The position numbers and the translations under genes are program-made. The notes beneath the pieces are model-generated. The model was not told where the DNA came from, did no database searches, and saw nothing but the letters and a program-made list of their open reading frames with translations. A stretch of 64,000 nucleotides of DNA from Rhodoferax sp. (GTDB lineage Bacteria; Pseudomonadota; Gammaproteobacteria; Burkholderiales; Burkholderiaceae_C), in contig NZ_JAUSLE010000065.1 of NCBI RefSeq assembly GCF_030646845.1, forward strand, positions 20,419-84,418. Reading direction: 5' to 3'. Position 1 is the first letter of the stretch; each line of letters begins with the position of its first letter. This document shows, one piece after another, positions 35,879-44,924 of this stretch.

Positions 35879-38800
35879 TTATTCGTTTTTACCAGCACCA
35901 AAGAGGTCGGCATTTTTCGTGAAAATGGCAGGCCACAGGACCTGCTCTTTCGGGAAGCGGACAACCAAGAATCCTTGCTCGTCAAGCTTGCGGTCAATGG
36001 CTTCATCCTTCTCCTGCTGGGCAGCCCTGTCGTGGTGCGGCCCGTCGACGAAGACAACCAGGTTGTAGTCGTCATAGAAGAAGTCGGAACAGGCATGAAC
36101 TGATTCAATGGTGTGCTGCGCGCGGTCAGGCTTGCGATGCCCATGCGCCTCTACGTAGGCCAACCAAGCCTGTTCCAGGGAACTGGTGGACATGCGGGCG
36201 AGCTCGGCACTGTGCTGCGCTGGGGCCCGTCCTTGCGTTCCCAAAGCAAGCTTGGACGCCGTCAGCCGGCAAAGAATGTCGAGTACCAGGCCTTTGGCGA
36301 CCGCGTCTTTTCTGTCAATAATCGGGTGGTCAGGCTGGTTGTAATAGGACAGCAGACAACGGTAGCAGCCTGCTTCACAAATCGACTTGCCATGCTCGTC
36401 GAGCTCTTCGACCAAGGTCTTTTTGGCCCAGGGTTGACCGACTGCCGGACGCTGGAAGTGCAGGATTTCCAACGCCTCGGCCGCCACGGCCGCAAGAGCA
36501 TGGGGTTCAGTCGCGATGCGGGTCAACACGCCAGCACCGCCCTCAGCTGCCTCGAAAAATAGGATGGACTGCCGGTTGTCCCGGTTGGGCAGCGGCTCGC
36601 CGACAAGCTCGCTTTCCTCCAATTGGTACACCGCCTCGATACCGCGCTTGAGCGCGTACTGCAGTGTGGTCATGGAAGACGCGGAGAGCACACCCAGACG
36701 GTAAGACGGACGAATAACCAGAATGTTGCGGCGGTCTTCCACGAAGGGGACGATGCGCTGGGGCGGCGTTTTATCCGGCGGCGCGTCGTCACCATTCTCA
36801 TCGCCTGCTTCATCCACACCACCGACCCAATGCCCGGTAACCGGATTCATCATGAAGCCGCGGACAGCTTTTTCTTTGCGTCGGCGCCAGCCGTAGTTCA
36901 TGCGCCAGATGGTGGCCGCCGGACCATATTGCAGCTCCAGTAGCGGCCCCTCGGCATCGGACACCTCCGACATGACCATTTGCAGTTTGCCATCTGCTTC
37001 TGCGAACTGCAGCGTGGTCTGCATCTCGTAGCCTTGCCGCGTCCGTTCTTCTTCGTTGGCGGTAATGCGCTCGGCCCGCTTGGTCGACACGTTCTCAATT
37101 CGGTACAGGTTCTTGACCTCTTCGGCGCCAGACAACGAGGCATCGCAAGAAACACAGCGGTCGGCATCCCGCTGGGAGCGGAAGTGACCGTAACCGCAAG
37201 AGGGACACAAGCGGGCCACTTCGGTGGTTAGCTTGGCGCCCTCGGAAACCTGGTCCTGACTGGTAATGGTAAGCAGGGCCTTGGTCACCCGGTACTGGCT
37301 ACCCTCGTGATAAATCAGACTGTAGGGACCAAACTCGCTCAATGCCAAGAACCGTGGGCGTGACAGAAAGCTTTCGCGGCCAATGTTGCCGCGACGCGCC
37401 GGAATGTACGCGAGCAGCGGCAGTCGCGGGAAGTTGTAGCCCGGCAGAAAGCCTTGGCTGGCCAGGTACCGATACGTGTAAAAGTCACTGTTGAAGGCGC
37501 TTTCCCCAGCCAACAGCAAGTCGCGTTGCTTGCGGGCTTCGTTATGCCGCTGTTGAGCCTCGCGGCGTTCGCGCTCGCTGGCAGCTGGGTTGTTCTCAAT
37601 TTTGAAGTTGAGTTCAATCTGCCTCGCTGTTGCACGGTAGAGGTCGCGCCAACGGTTCAAAGAGCTGTCGAATTCAAGGTAGGCCCGTTGAAACACAGTC
37701 TCTGGCCAAGTTGGGGTGTACCAAGGAGCCCGTTCCGGTGTCAGCTCATCTTTCAGCATGGCCAGTACCGCCAAACCACGCGCATGGGCACGCTTTTGGG
37801 CCTGCGGCTTGCCAAGGTCTGACTCCAGGTCGTCCGTGATGGGCAGGTCGTCAGGCTTGTCCATGTTCAACAGGTCACGGATGCTGTTGCCCAGTTTCTT
37901 GCCGGTCTCGGCAAGCCAAATGGCTTGCATGTGGCTCTGCACGAGCTCACGGTTGGCAAGGTCCAAGGTGGGCGGATTGACCTGCCCGTGCACCATGCGC
38001 ACGGGGTCGCGGAAGTAATACTGGTCGTGCGGCGATTGCGCTGCACAGTAAGTGATGACTAGCGCTGGCTGGCCGGCGCGGCCGGCACGACCGCTACGCT
38101 GTGCGTAATTGGCCGGTGTCGGCGGCACGTTGCGCATGTAGACGGTATTGAGCGAGGAGATATCAACGCCGAGCTCCATCGTGGGAGAACAGAACAACAC
38201 CGGCAGCCAGTTAAGCTCAGTGCCATGCGTTTTCACCCATTCACTGCGGTCTTTTTCAGTGAATCGGAAGCGGGCTTCCCGCTCCATGCGGTCTTCCTGC
38301 TCCACTTGCGCCGTGTGTTCGCGGGCTTCAAAGTCAAACAGCTGGTGGGCTGGCTCGGCCAACAAGCGCGAAATGTTGCGATACAGGTTGCGGAAAAAGA
38401 CATTGTCATGCGACTGCAATGCGCTGCGCCCATCGCCAGCGGCCCAGAGCAGGGAGCTGCCATTGAGCTGCCAGCCCATCAGGCCGACATCGGTTTCTTC
38501 CTTGCGCACCAGTCCGTAACTTTCAGCGGCCTTTAACAAAGCGTTTATGACATCCGGGTACGACTTGTCATTGACCTGTTTGTAGAACGGATTCGCGCCA
38601 CCCCAGGTGCTGCCCTTGCGCAACTCGCGACCCAGGCGTGAGCGGCTGGAGCCAATGACCAAGTAGTCTTCAATGTTCTGTCTGCGTCCGCGCGGCCTGT
38701 TGTCATCCGCCGGGCGTGACGTGATGAACCATTTAGCAGGCAGCGGGCGCTCGTCTTCCGTGAAGCCCCAAGGTTCGCGCAGATTGGCAAAACTGAGGGT

Positions 38801-41203
38801 GCGCAATTGGTCGAGCTCGGTGCGGTCCAGATAACGTGTGGCGATGCACAAGCCCTGGCGCATGGTCTCGAACAACTTTTGCAGCACCAGTGCACGCTCT
38901 GCCGGCTTTGCCGACCGTAACACCTGGGGCGCATTGGCCCACTCAGCTTCATCACCAGCCAGGTCATCAATGTCCTGGTAGGCAATGCGGACCAGGCCCA
39001 ATTGTTCAAGATTGGGATTATTGAAACGCCAACCGCGCCGCAGGTCATAGAAGCTGCGGTAGCCCAGGATGGAGCGCATGGCGTCTTGGACCTGGCGACG
39101 CGCATTGCCCTTCACCTCCGGTTGCTGCATGTACTCTGCACGAACGCCTGCATCATCGCGCTCGAAGCCCAGGGCCTCAAACACGGCATTGGCAATTTCC
39201 TTTTCGGACAGCGGCTTGCCCGCCGTGCGCTGGAGCGCCGACAACAAAGCGGCTCGCGTCAACAGGACCTGCAAGAAGTCATTGAAGTGGCCGGCCTGCA
39301 GCGCGGCATCCTGCCGGTTGTCAGAAAAACCCAAGACTTTCTTGGCTTCACGCGACAGCTGATGGTCTTGCTCGTACAGGTACCGCAGCGAGGACAGCGT
39401 CAGCATGGTGGTGGCCGAGCTACGGCCTTCACCTGACAGCGATGTCAAACGCAGGGAGTCCTTGCCGGCAGTCGCATGGCTGGTGTTGCATGCCAGGCAA
39501 AAGCGAAAGCTTCCAGGGATGAACCAACCGTTGAGACCTTCGGCCGTGGTCGTGACGCCATCCGGGCGAACCTTGAGCGCCTGGGGCACGAATTTCTTTT
39601 GCGTGCTTTTGACACGCCACTCGCCATCCGCTCGCTCTTCGACCCAGGTTTCGGGGTATCTTTCCGGGTCGGCATCATTCCATTGATGGTCCACGTCGGG
39701 CATGAAGAAACCGAACTTGATGCCATCGTCCTCGTTCTGGCGTTCATCAATACTGCGTCGCTGCAACACACGGCCTTCCGGCCCCGCTGCATCCCACACC
39801 GGAACATATTCCTGGCCGCAATCTCGGCAGAAGTGGACGTTGTACAGGTGGCGGCTGCGGTCGCCAGCGACGAACTGCTGGCCGAAAAGCGTTATGGCGC
39901 GTTTGCCTGGAGCCTCTAAGGAGGCATAGACCTTGCCCCCACCCGAAATGAACTGGTGCAGTTTGAACGCAAAAAGCGATTTGCCGGTGGCATCGGTGAC
40001 GTTGTAGGCCCGGAGCAAAAACTTTTGCAGGTAATCGTTGCACTGCAACTCCGGTTGGCCGGAGGCCTGCGCCAATAAAGCAGCCGCCTGTTTGAGGGTC
40101 TTGGGCTTGGCACGACGCGGCTTATTGCTCTCATAAGTCAACCCCAGCGTCAGCTCGACCCAAACGGACACGGGGTGACGCGCCATTTCTGCAAACGACA
40201 GGTTACTCGGAACCCCTGCGGCAATGGCAGCAGCCAACTTGGGGGCGACCGTCTTTTCGGTCTCAGTTTCCGGCGTGGTGCGCTTGAGGGTCTCGGTGAC
40301 GATGTTGCGGTCGGGAATGGCGGTGCCAAAAAGACGCGATGCAACGCGTGCAACCGTGGCGTTGCGCTCCATCTCCGTGCCGTCAGTCGCCATGGTTGCC
40401 GAGGTACCGATACAAACAAGGTTGTCCGCCAGCGCTTCACGCACGCGGCGAACCAGCAAGGCAACATCAGCACCCTGTCGGCCTCGGTAGGTGTGCAGCT
40501 CATCAAGAACGAGGAAACGCAAGCCCCGGGCGTTCGCCACCACTTGCTGGTCGATGGCATTTTGCCGGGTGAGCAGCAGCTCGAGCATCATGAAGTTGGT
40601 GAGCAGAATGTCGGGCGGATTGGCTTTCATGGCTTCGCGCTCTTCAGTGTCTTCTTGACCAGTAAACCGGCCGAAAGTCACCGCACGGGAAGCGGGGTCA
40701 GCGCCAAGGAATTTTTTGAGCTCCTCCAGCTGGCTGTTGGCCAGAGCGTTCATCGGATAGACAACAATGGCGCGAGTCCGGGGCGTGGGGTCCGCTGCTT
40801 TCGCCTTGATGCAGGCGTCCACGATGGGGATGAAATAGGCGAGTGACTTGCCGGAGCCCGTACCCGTGGTCAGGACATAGCTCTCACCAGCAGCGGCCAG
40901 GCTGATGGCCTCCGCTTGGTGCTTATGCAGTGGCAGGGAATACCCTGCCGAGGAATCTGTCTTGCCAAATCGAAAAATATCGGCGCACAAGTGATGTAAG
41001 TGACCGGCCTCAACAAAGGCTTCCACCGTGCCACCTTCCCGAAAGTTTGGATTGACCTGAATAAGAGGTTCTGGCCAGAACTTCTGGGAGTCGTATTCCG
41101 CATCGATGAAAGTGCGGATGTCATCTGCCCTGATGCGGGTAAAACTGCGCGTGAAATCCGAATACTCTTTAACGAGACTGGCGCGAAAGTCGAATACATC
41201 CAA
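35879..41203 (-). CDS. YprA/DruE-like DUF1998 helicase with C-terminal Vsr/DUF559-like domain
   Basis: A 1774-aa protein. I place the start at TTG 41203, since GGGGAGG lies 5 nt upstream and homologous helicases begin close to the VFDFR motif; the frame itself continues to 41335. Walker A is TTGTGSGKS near 114, the DEAH-type box is DELHTYRG near 233, and the QRSGRAGRAG motif is near 1039. Zinc-binding cysteines appear at CPSCGYG (about 1341) and at the DUF1998 hallmark CEAGCYRCLLSYYNQP (about 1611). The last 100 residues carry FFYDDYNLVVFVDGPHHD and GFLVVRFP, like a Vsr/DUF559 endonuclease fold. The length and form are closest to DruE of Druantia and to ARMADA YprA helicases. First gene of the operon. 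Confidence 0.85.
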   Translation of the reverse strand: MDVFDFRASLVKEYSDFTRSFTRIRADDIRTFIDAEYDSQKFWPEPLIQVNPNFREGGTVEAFVEAGHLHHLCADIFRFGKTDSSAGYSLPLHKHQAEAISLAAAGESYVLTTGTGSGKSLAYFIPIVDACIKAKAADPTPRTRAIVVYPMNALANSQLEELKKFLGADPASRAVTFGRFTGQEDTEEREAMKANPPDILLTNFMMLELLLTRQNAIDQQVVANARGLRFLVLDELHTYRGRQGADVALLVRRVREALADNLVCIGTSATMATDGTEMERNATVARVASRLFGTAIPDRNIVTETLKRTTPETETEKTVAPKLAAAIAAGVPSNLSFAEMARHPVSVWVELTLGLTYESNKPRRAKPKTLKQAAALLAQASGQPELQCNDYLQKFLLRAYNVTDATGKSLFAFKLHQFISGGGKVYASLEAPGKRAITLFGQQFVAGDRSRHLYNVHFCRDCGQEYVPVWDAAGPEGRVLQRRSIDERQNEDDGIKFGFFMPDVDHQWNDADPERYPETWVEERADGEWRVKSTQKKFVPQALKVRPDGVTTTAEGLNGWFIPGSFRFCLACNTSHATAGKDSLRLTSLSGEGRSSATTMLTLSSLRYLYEQDHQLSREAKKVLGFSDNRQDAALQAGHFNDFLQVLLTRAALLSALQRTAGKPLSEKEIANAVFEALGFERDDAGVRAEYMQQPEVKGNARRQVQDAMRSILGYRSFYDLRRGWRFNNPNLEQLGLVRIAYQDIDDLAGDEAEWANAPQVLRSAKPAERALVLQKLFETMRQGLCIATRYLDRTELDQLRTLSFANLREPWGFTEDERPLPAKWFITSRPADDNRPRGRRQNIEDYLVIGSSRSRLGRELRKGSTWGGANPFYKQVNDKSYPDVINALLKAAESYGLVRKEETDVGLMGWQLNGSSLLWAAGDGRSALQSHDNVFFRNLYRNISRLLAEPAHQLFDFEAREHTAQVEQEDRMEREARFRFTEKDRSEWVKTHGTELNWLPVLFCSPTMELGVDISSLNTVYMRNVPPTPANYAQRSGRAGRAGQPALVITYCAAQSPHDQYYFRDPVRMVHGQVNPPTLDLANRELVQSHMQAIWLAETGKKLGNSIRDLLNMDKPDDLPITDDLESDLGKPQAQKRAHARGLAVLAMLKDELTPERAPWYTPTWPETVFQRAYLEFDSSLNRWRDLYRATARQIELNFKIENNPAASERERREAQQRHNEARKQRDLLLAGESAFNSDFYTYRYLASQGFLPGYNFPRLPLLAYIPARRGNIGRESFLSRPRFLALSEFGPYSLIYHEGSQYRVTKALLTITSQDQVSEGAKLTTEVARLCPSCGYGHFRSQRDADRCVSCDASLSGAEEVKNLYRIENVSTKRAERITANEEERTRQGYEMQTTLQFAEADGKLQMVMSEVSDAEGPLLELQYGPAATIWRMNYGWRRRKEKAVRGFMMNPVTGHWVGGVDEAGDENGDDAPPDKTPPQRIVPFVEDRRNILVIRPSYRLGVLSASSMTTLQYALKRGIEAVYQLEESELVGEPLPNRDNRQSILFFEAAEGGAGVLTRIATEPHALAAVAAEALEILHFQRPAVGQPWAKKTLVEELDEHGKSICEAGCYRCLLSYYNQPDHPIIDRKDAVAKGLVLDILCRLTASKLALGTQGRAPAQHSAELARMSTSSLEQAWLAYVEAHGHRKPDRAQHTIESVHACSDFFYDDYNLVVFVDGPHHDRAAQQEKDEAIDRKLDEQGFLVVRFPKEQVLWPAIFTKNADLFGAGKNE

Positions 41204-41533
41204 AACTGCCTCCCCTTGTTGCTCTTTGTCAAAGTATGACAGCCAAGGGGCACAAAGCAGACGCGGCCAACCGAAATACTTGACCCCTTGAGTTATGCGC
41301 GCTGAGAAAACGGGATTACGACCGCCTGGACCCACGAGTTTGTCGTTCTTGAGTCCCGATGGATACCTGAACTGGCTCGCGGGCAGGTGATGCTTCTAAT
41401 GGCCGGTCTAAAAGGGCAATTGCATCCATAGGCCTGACCAATATGCCTGTCGAATTGCAGAAAACGTGCTCGTATCGCGCCAAATTTAAAACTCGTCGCA
41501 TATACGTGTTTTAACAATCACTCAGGTCAATGT
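41204..41533. promoter_or_regulatory. divergent intergenic region between the defence operon and the AlpA-like gene
   Basis: These 330 bp separate the operon start from the plus-strand AlpA-like gene and must hold promoters for both. AT-rich stretches near 41489-41515 (AATTTAAAA, CATATAC) lie close to the AlpA-like gene and could be its promoter, but I cannot fix -10 and -35 boxes. An AlpA-type regulator could bind here and link excision to defence expression; this is inference. Confidence 0.45.
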
Positions 41534-41743
41534 ATGCAAACAGAAAACACCCCCGTCTACCTCAAAAAAGCTGAGGTCTGCGCCCAGCTCGGCATCTCGG
41601 CCCGCACCCTCGAAAACCTCGTCCTGGCGAACAAGTTCCCCAAAGGCGTGCCAATGGGCAAGTGGGCCTTCTGGAGCCCGAAGGTGCTCCAGGACTGGCG
41701 TCAACGTCAATTTGCCGTGCAAGAAGCCTGGCGACCGGTCTGA
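41534..41743 (+). CDS. AlpA/excisionase-like DNA-binding protein
   Basis: A 69-aa protein from ATG 41534, with AGGT 7 nt upstream. It has the form of an AlpA or MerR-type winged helix: YLKKAEVCAQLGISARTLEN (helix-turn-helix, about 9-28), followed by a wing that includes KFPKGVPMGKWAFWSP. Proteins of this family are excisionases or activators of the neighbouring integrase in satellite-like and prophage-like islands. The next gene encodes a replication initiator and the module ends in an integrase, which fits that role. Confidence 0.75.
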   Translation: MQTENTPVYLKKAEVCAQLGISARTLENLVLANKFPKGVPMGKWAFWSPKVLQDWRQRQFAVQEAWRPV

Positions 41744-41814
41744 CATCTTCAAACCGCCCGAGCCCTCACCGCACGCGTCGCTGACAGCAACTCGGTTTCG
41801 TCCGCGGCCGCCCC

Positions 41815-42933
41815 ATGCCCCGGTGCCCGCCGCCGGGGCCGGGCAGTCAATTCCCCAGTTTCAATGGTTCGAACAATTCCGCCATGGCGTCTTCCCATCC
41901 CACCCCTTCGTTGCCGGCTCGCCCAGACGGCACATTGGCCAGCGCTGCATTAGCACCAGCTGGCGTTGACGACTGCTCCGCGCATTTATTTCCGGATGTG
42001 ACCATCGACAGTGCAAACCCGTCAGAGCCGCTGCTGACCCGCCGGGGGGTGCTGCACACCAAGCGGGGCTTCAGTGCGCGGCGGGAAGACGCATTCAATG
42101 ACCTGCGCGGCCTGAAGCCGTCCCCAGAAAAGCATGCCCTGTACCAGGAAATCCGTTTCTACGTAGAGGAGGAGGCTGAGCTTGAGAGGCGGCTGCAGGA
42201 ATTTTTCATCCCCCAGCACGGGCCGACACAGTTTCTGAGTCCACGCGCTTTCTTCCAGTGCGCCCTCTTCAATGCACGTAGCCGCTCGGTGGAGCGGCAG
42301 CTCAATGTCGAACTTGAGCTGCCAGTCGTGCTCGGCACGCCGTCCATCCGCTACAGCGGCCCCGAGCTCAGGCAGTCGGATGGACGTGTTTTTCTGGCGC
42401 TCATGCATATGCTGCGCGACGTGCAGGCTGGCACCCGGGTCACCCTGCAACCCGAGCCCGTTTGCATCGCCCTGTTCGGTCGCTACGATGGCAATAGCCG
42501 CAAGCAACTTCGCATTCACATCCAGCGCCTGCAAAAGGGCCTCATCCTTACCGGCAAGTTCAGCGTGCAGCTGTGTCTTGCTTTTGACTATCCATCCCGT
42601 GGCCCCTGGAGAGTCGCCCTGCACCCGCACATCGTGGACCTGTTCCGCCTGTCCCCCCGGGTCTGGCTGTCCATGCCTTTGCGGCTGACCTTGTCCGAGG
42701 GCCTCTCAACCTGGCTCTACGCATTCATCGAAAGCCAGACCAGGCTCATCCCCATGAACATCACCACCCTGCGCGAGCTCAGTGGCTCGGACTCTGGCGA
42801 GCGTGCGTTCGTCAACTCGATGCGCCTGGCGCTGCAGGAACTGACGCGCAGGGACATCATTGAACCCGGCTGGTCATTGCGCCAGGGTCAGGTGCGGTGG
42901 ATGAAAAAACGCCCGTCATCGACATCGGATTGA
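41815..42933 (+). CDS. plasmid-type replication initiator, TrfA-like
   Basis: A 372-aa protein. I use ATG 41815, while ATG 41884 is possible; neither has a clear ribosome-binding site. After a Pro/Ser-rich, possibly non-structured N-terminal 75 residues comes a two-part winged-helix region. LPVVLGTPSIRYSGPELRQSD (split here) and VFLALMHMLR lie near 168-200, and LRIHIQRLQKGLI with the RYDGNSRKQ turn near 225-245. SEGLSTWLYAFIESQ follows near 290-305. This matches the TrfA family, which binds iterons of a replication origin. The five iteron-like repeats immediately after this gene support the call strongly. It probably replicates the excised element. Confidence 0.75.
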   Translation: MPRCPPPGPGSQFPSFNGSNNSAMASSHPTPSLPARPDGTLASAALAPAGVDDCSAHLFPDVTIDSANPSEPLLTRRGVLHTKRGFSARREDAFNDLRGLKPSPEKHALYQEIRFYVEEEAELERRLQEFFIPQHGPTQFLSPRAFFQCALFNARSRSVERQLNVELELPVVLGTPSIRYSGPELRQSDGRVFLALMHMLRDVQAGTRVTLQPEPVCIALFGRYDGNSRKQLRIHIQRLQKGLILTGKFSVQLCLAFDYPSRGPWRVALHPHIVDLFRLSPRVWLSMPLRLTLSEGLSTWLYAFIESQTRLIPMNITTLRELSGSDSGERAFVNSMRLALQELTRRDIIEPGWSLRQGQVRWMKKRPSSTSD

Positions 42934-42950
42934 GCCATGGACAAAAGCCC

Positions 42951-42988
42951 ATGTTGTTTGCGATGCAATCGATGTCACTTGCAATGCA
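42951..42988 (+). repeat. iteron pair 1 (21-bp pitch)
   Basis: Two copies of a 17-mer begin at 42951 (ATGTTGTTTGCGATGCA, diverged) and 42972 (ATGTCACTTGCAATGCA). The distance is 21 bp, two turns of the helix, as in plasmid iterons. Confidence 0.7.
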
Positions 42989-43044
42989 ACCCCCTCCCTG
43001 GGTGCCCCCACAATCCGGTTTGACCTGCACAAACAGGCAATTTG

Positions 43045-43082
43045 ATGTCGATTGCAATGCATCTGATGTTCATTGCAATGCA
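43045..43082 (+). repeat. iteron pair 2 (21-bp pitch)
   Basis: Copies begin at 43045 (ATGTCGATTGCAATGCA) and 43066 (ATGTTCATTGCAATGCA), again 21 bp apart. They share the TTGCAATGCA core with the other copies. Confidence 0.75.
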
Positions 43083-43234
43083 GCGATAGCCCGCGAGCCC
43101 GCCTGTACAGCGGGATTGGCGCAATCCGTCTCTTTACTCCTATTCGCTCGCGCGCACAGCAGACCTGGCGGCCTGCGCATCAGTCCCTGAACGCACTATT
43201 CCTGGCGCAGCAGCGGCTTGTGGCCGGGCAGAAC

Positions 43235-43251
43235 TGCATTGCAAATGACAT
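43235..43251 (-). repeat. inverted iteron copy
   Basis: The minus strand reads ATGTCATTTGCAATGCA, the same 17-mer in opposite direction. It lies about 150 bp from the second direct pair, as inverted copies do in some iteron plasmids. Confidence 0.7.
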
Positions 43252-43294
43252 GTCCGCCACTTCAATGTGCAGGTCGACCTTTGCAGACGCCGCC

Positions 43295-43326
43295 GTATGC
43301 CGCTGCACGCACGTGCAGCGGCATAC
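43295..43326. other. perfect hairpin in the origin region
   Basis: A 14-bp perfect stem (GTATGCCGCTGCAC and its complement) with a 4-nt loop lies between the iterons and the integrase 3' end. There is no T-tract on either side, so a terminator is less likely than a replication or recombination structure. Confidence 0.6.
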
Positions 43327-43391
43327 TGTTTCAGTGCATCAACCGGGTCGCTCCTGCAGAGCCCGGGTGGCTGATGGGGTCCCGGGCTTTA

Positions 43392-44924
43392 TCAGCCTTG
43401 AGCGCTCAGCAAGGAACCGCTCCCTTCTGAGGCAACGCTCCTTCTGGCCAGCTGCAGCACATTGCCTGGTCCCCGGTCTGGGTCGGGCTCGCTATCCGAT
43501 GGCAACTCCTGGCGGGAGGCAAGCGCTGGCACGCACGGTTGGTCCTGTACGTCCGGATTGGACTGGCGTTGTGATTGCGCCTGAACAAGCCCGGCAATCG
43601 CGGCTTGTGCTGCGAGTTTCGCCATGGCTTCCATCTGCTCCTGCGTGAACAAGGCCGGCGCCACGCACGCGACCGCCGGCTCCAGCGCTGCTGCCTGAAC
43701 CGGGGTCGGCGCTGACTGCGCTGGCGGCGTGGGCGCATGCAGGACTTTCACAACGTCGTCGGCGCCGACCTGAACATAACGATGGACCATTGCCAAGGTC
43801 TTGTGTCGAGTCAAGGCCTGTACCAGAAACACATTGCCGGTTTTTAGCGCCATTTGCGTGGCCGCCGTCCGGCGCAGGTCGTGCATGTTCAAATTCTTGA
43901 TGCCGGCGCGCTTACAGGCGCGATTCCAGGATGCCCTGAGTGACTCATAGGTGATTTTCACAATGGGCTCGTCGGGCGCTCCCGGGCCCAGGTCGCGCAA
44001 AGCCTGCAGGGCAGCGGGAGACAGTGGCACCTCGCCCTCGCCACCTTCTTTCGGGTCATGCAGTATGAGGACGCATCGCTCCCAATTGACGTCCCGCCAA
44101 TGGGCTTTTTCAAGAGGCTCGGACGCCCGCATTGCGGTTTCACGCAGCAGGCTGATGACGGGGCCGACCAGGCTATTTCTGCAGTCTTCAATCGATGCAT
44201 CGAGCAGGGACTTCTCTTCCTCTGAAACCACACGTTTACGTGTGTTGTTGACTTGGGGTAATTTCAATTTGGTCGCGGGGTTGTCGTGCAAGTCGGCCCA
44301 TGTCCATTGGCTGAATGCGTGCTTGAACAGGACACGCAGCATCGAGCGCTCCAATGCAATGGTGGACGCCGCGTTTTTGTCGCGCTGCATGGCAAGAACA
44401 AAGTCCTGTAAAAGTTTTCTTGAAACCTCACTCATGGGCGTGGTGGCAATCACTGCACGGTACTTTTCAGTATTGGCATTCTGGGTCAACTGATTGCGAC
44501 GGTGCTTGTGCAGGCCATTGGCAACTTTCCGCTCGGTCGTATGTGGCGCCAGGGTCACCTCAAAGTAGGCGCCTTCGCCCGACTTTGTCTTTTCATCCGG
44601 CGCATCCGACGGGGCCTTAATCGCGGTCGCCACCAGGGTGTCCAGACCTGCGTAACGCAAGTAATGGTTCATTCGACGCGCCTCCTGCACCGCGCCCTTC
44701 ATGAATGGCAGTCGCTCCACTGCGTAGTCCTGAAGCGCCTGCGCCACCGTGGTTTTGTCAGCGCCCAATCCCGCTGGACGTAAATTCCGGTCGATGACAG
44801 TCAGGCAATCGCGCACGGCTTTCTCAACCTGCTCCTTCAGCTCGTAGCCGCACTTGTAAATATCGTTGCCCTTGTAGTGCTGGCGCATGGCCCAGCCGAT
44901 ACCTTCCTTGTATGCCTTAGCCAT
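43392..44924 (-). CDS. tyrosine site-specific integrase
   Basis: A 510-aa protein. ATG 44924 is chosen, with GGTGGGG about 6 nt upstream; the frame could extend to 44957. It has the catalytic Arg in MRASEPLEKAHW near 264, the HxxR box in MHDLRRTAAT near 348, and His and the nucleophile Tyr in TRHKTLAMVHRY near 382. After the catalytic domain comes a 110-residue Ala/Pro/Gln-rich tail that is unusual for phage integrases. The gene reads away from tRNA-Phe, whose 3' end faces it about 700 bp away. This is the standard arrangement of tRNA-targeting islands. It overlaps the small upstream gene by 8 nt. Confidence 0.88.
   Translation of the reverse strand: MAKAYKEGIGWAMRQHYKGNDIYKCGYELKEQVEKAVRDCLTVIDRNLRPAGLGADKTTVAQALQDYAVERLPFMKGAVQEARRMNHYLRYAGLDTLVATAIKAPSDAPDEKTKSGEGAYFEVTLAPHTTERKVANGLHKHRRNQLTQNANTEKYRAVIATTPMSEVSRKLLQDFVLAMQRDKNAASTIALERSMLRVLFKHAFSQWTWADLHDNPATKLKLPQVNNTRKRVVSEEEKSLLDASIEDCRNSLVGPVISLLRETAMRASEPLEKAHWRDVNWERCVLILHDPKEGGEGEVPLSPAALQALRDLGPGAPDEPIVKITYESLRASWNRACKRAGIKNLNMHDLRRTAATQMALKTGNVFLVQALTRHKTLAMVHRYVQVGADDVVKVLHAPTPPAQSAPTPVQAAALEPAVACVAPALFTQEQMEAMAKLAAQAAIAGLVQAQSQRQSNPDVQDQPCVPALASRQELPSDSEPDPDRGPGNVLQLARRSVASEGSGSLLSAQG

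Larger units (their letters stand above)
42934..43391. other. probable replication origin region of the element
   Basis: The 458 bp after the rep gene hold no trustworthy gene. They contain five iteron-like 17-mers and a perfect hairpin at 43295-43326, consistent with an origin (oriV) served by the TrfA-like initiator. A weaker GC-rich hairpin at 43360-43388 is followed by TTTAT on the plus strand. Confidence 0.65.

Noticed and set aside
43360..43388. GC-rich hairpin followed by TTTAT on the plus strand
   Set aside because: The loop is long and the T-run is short, so I do not list it as a terminator, though it may end rep transcripts.
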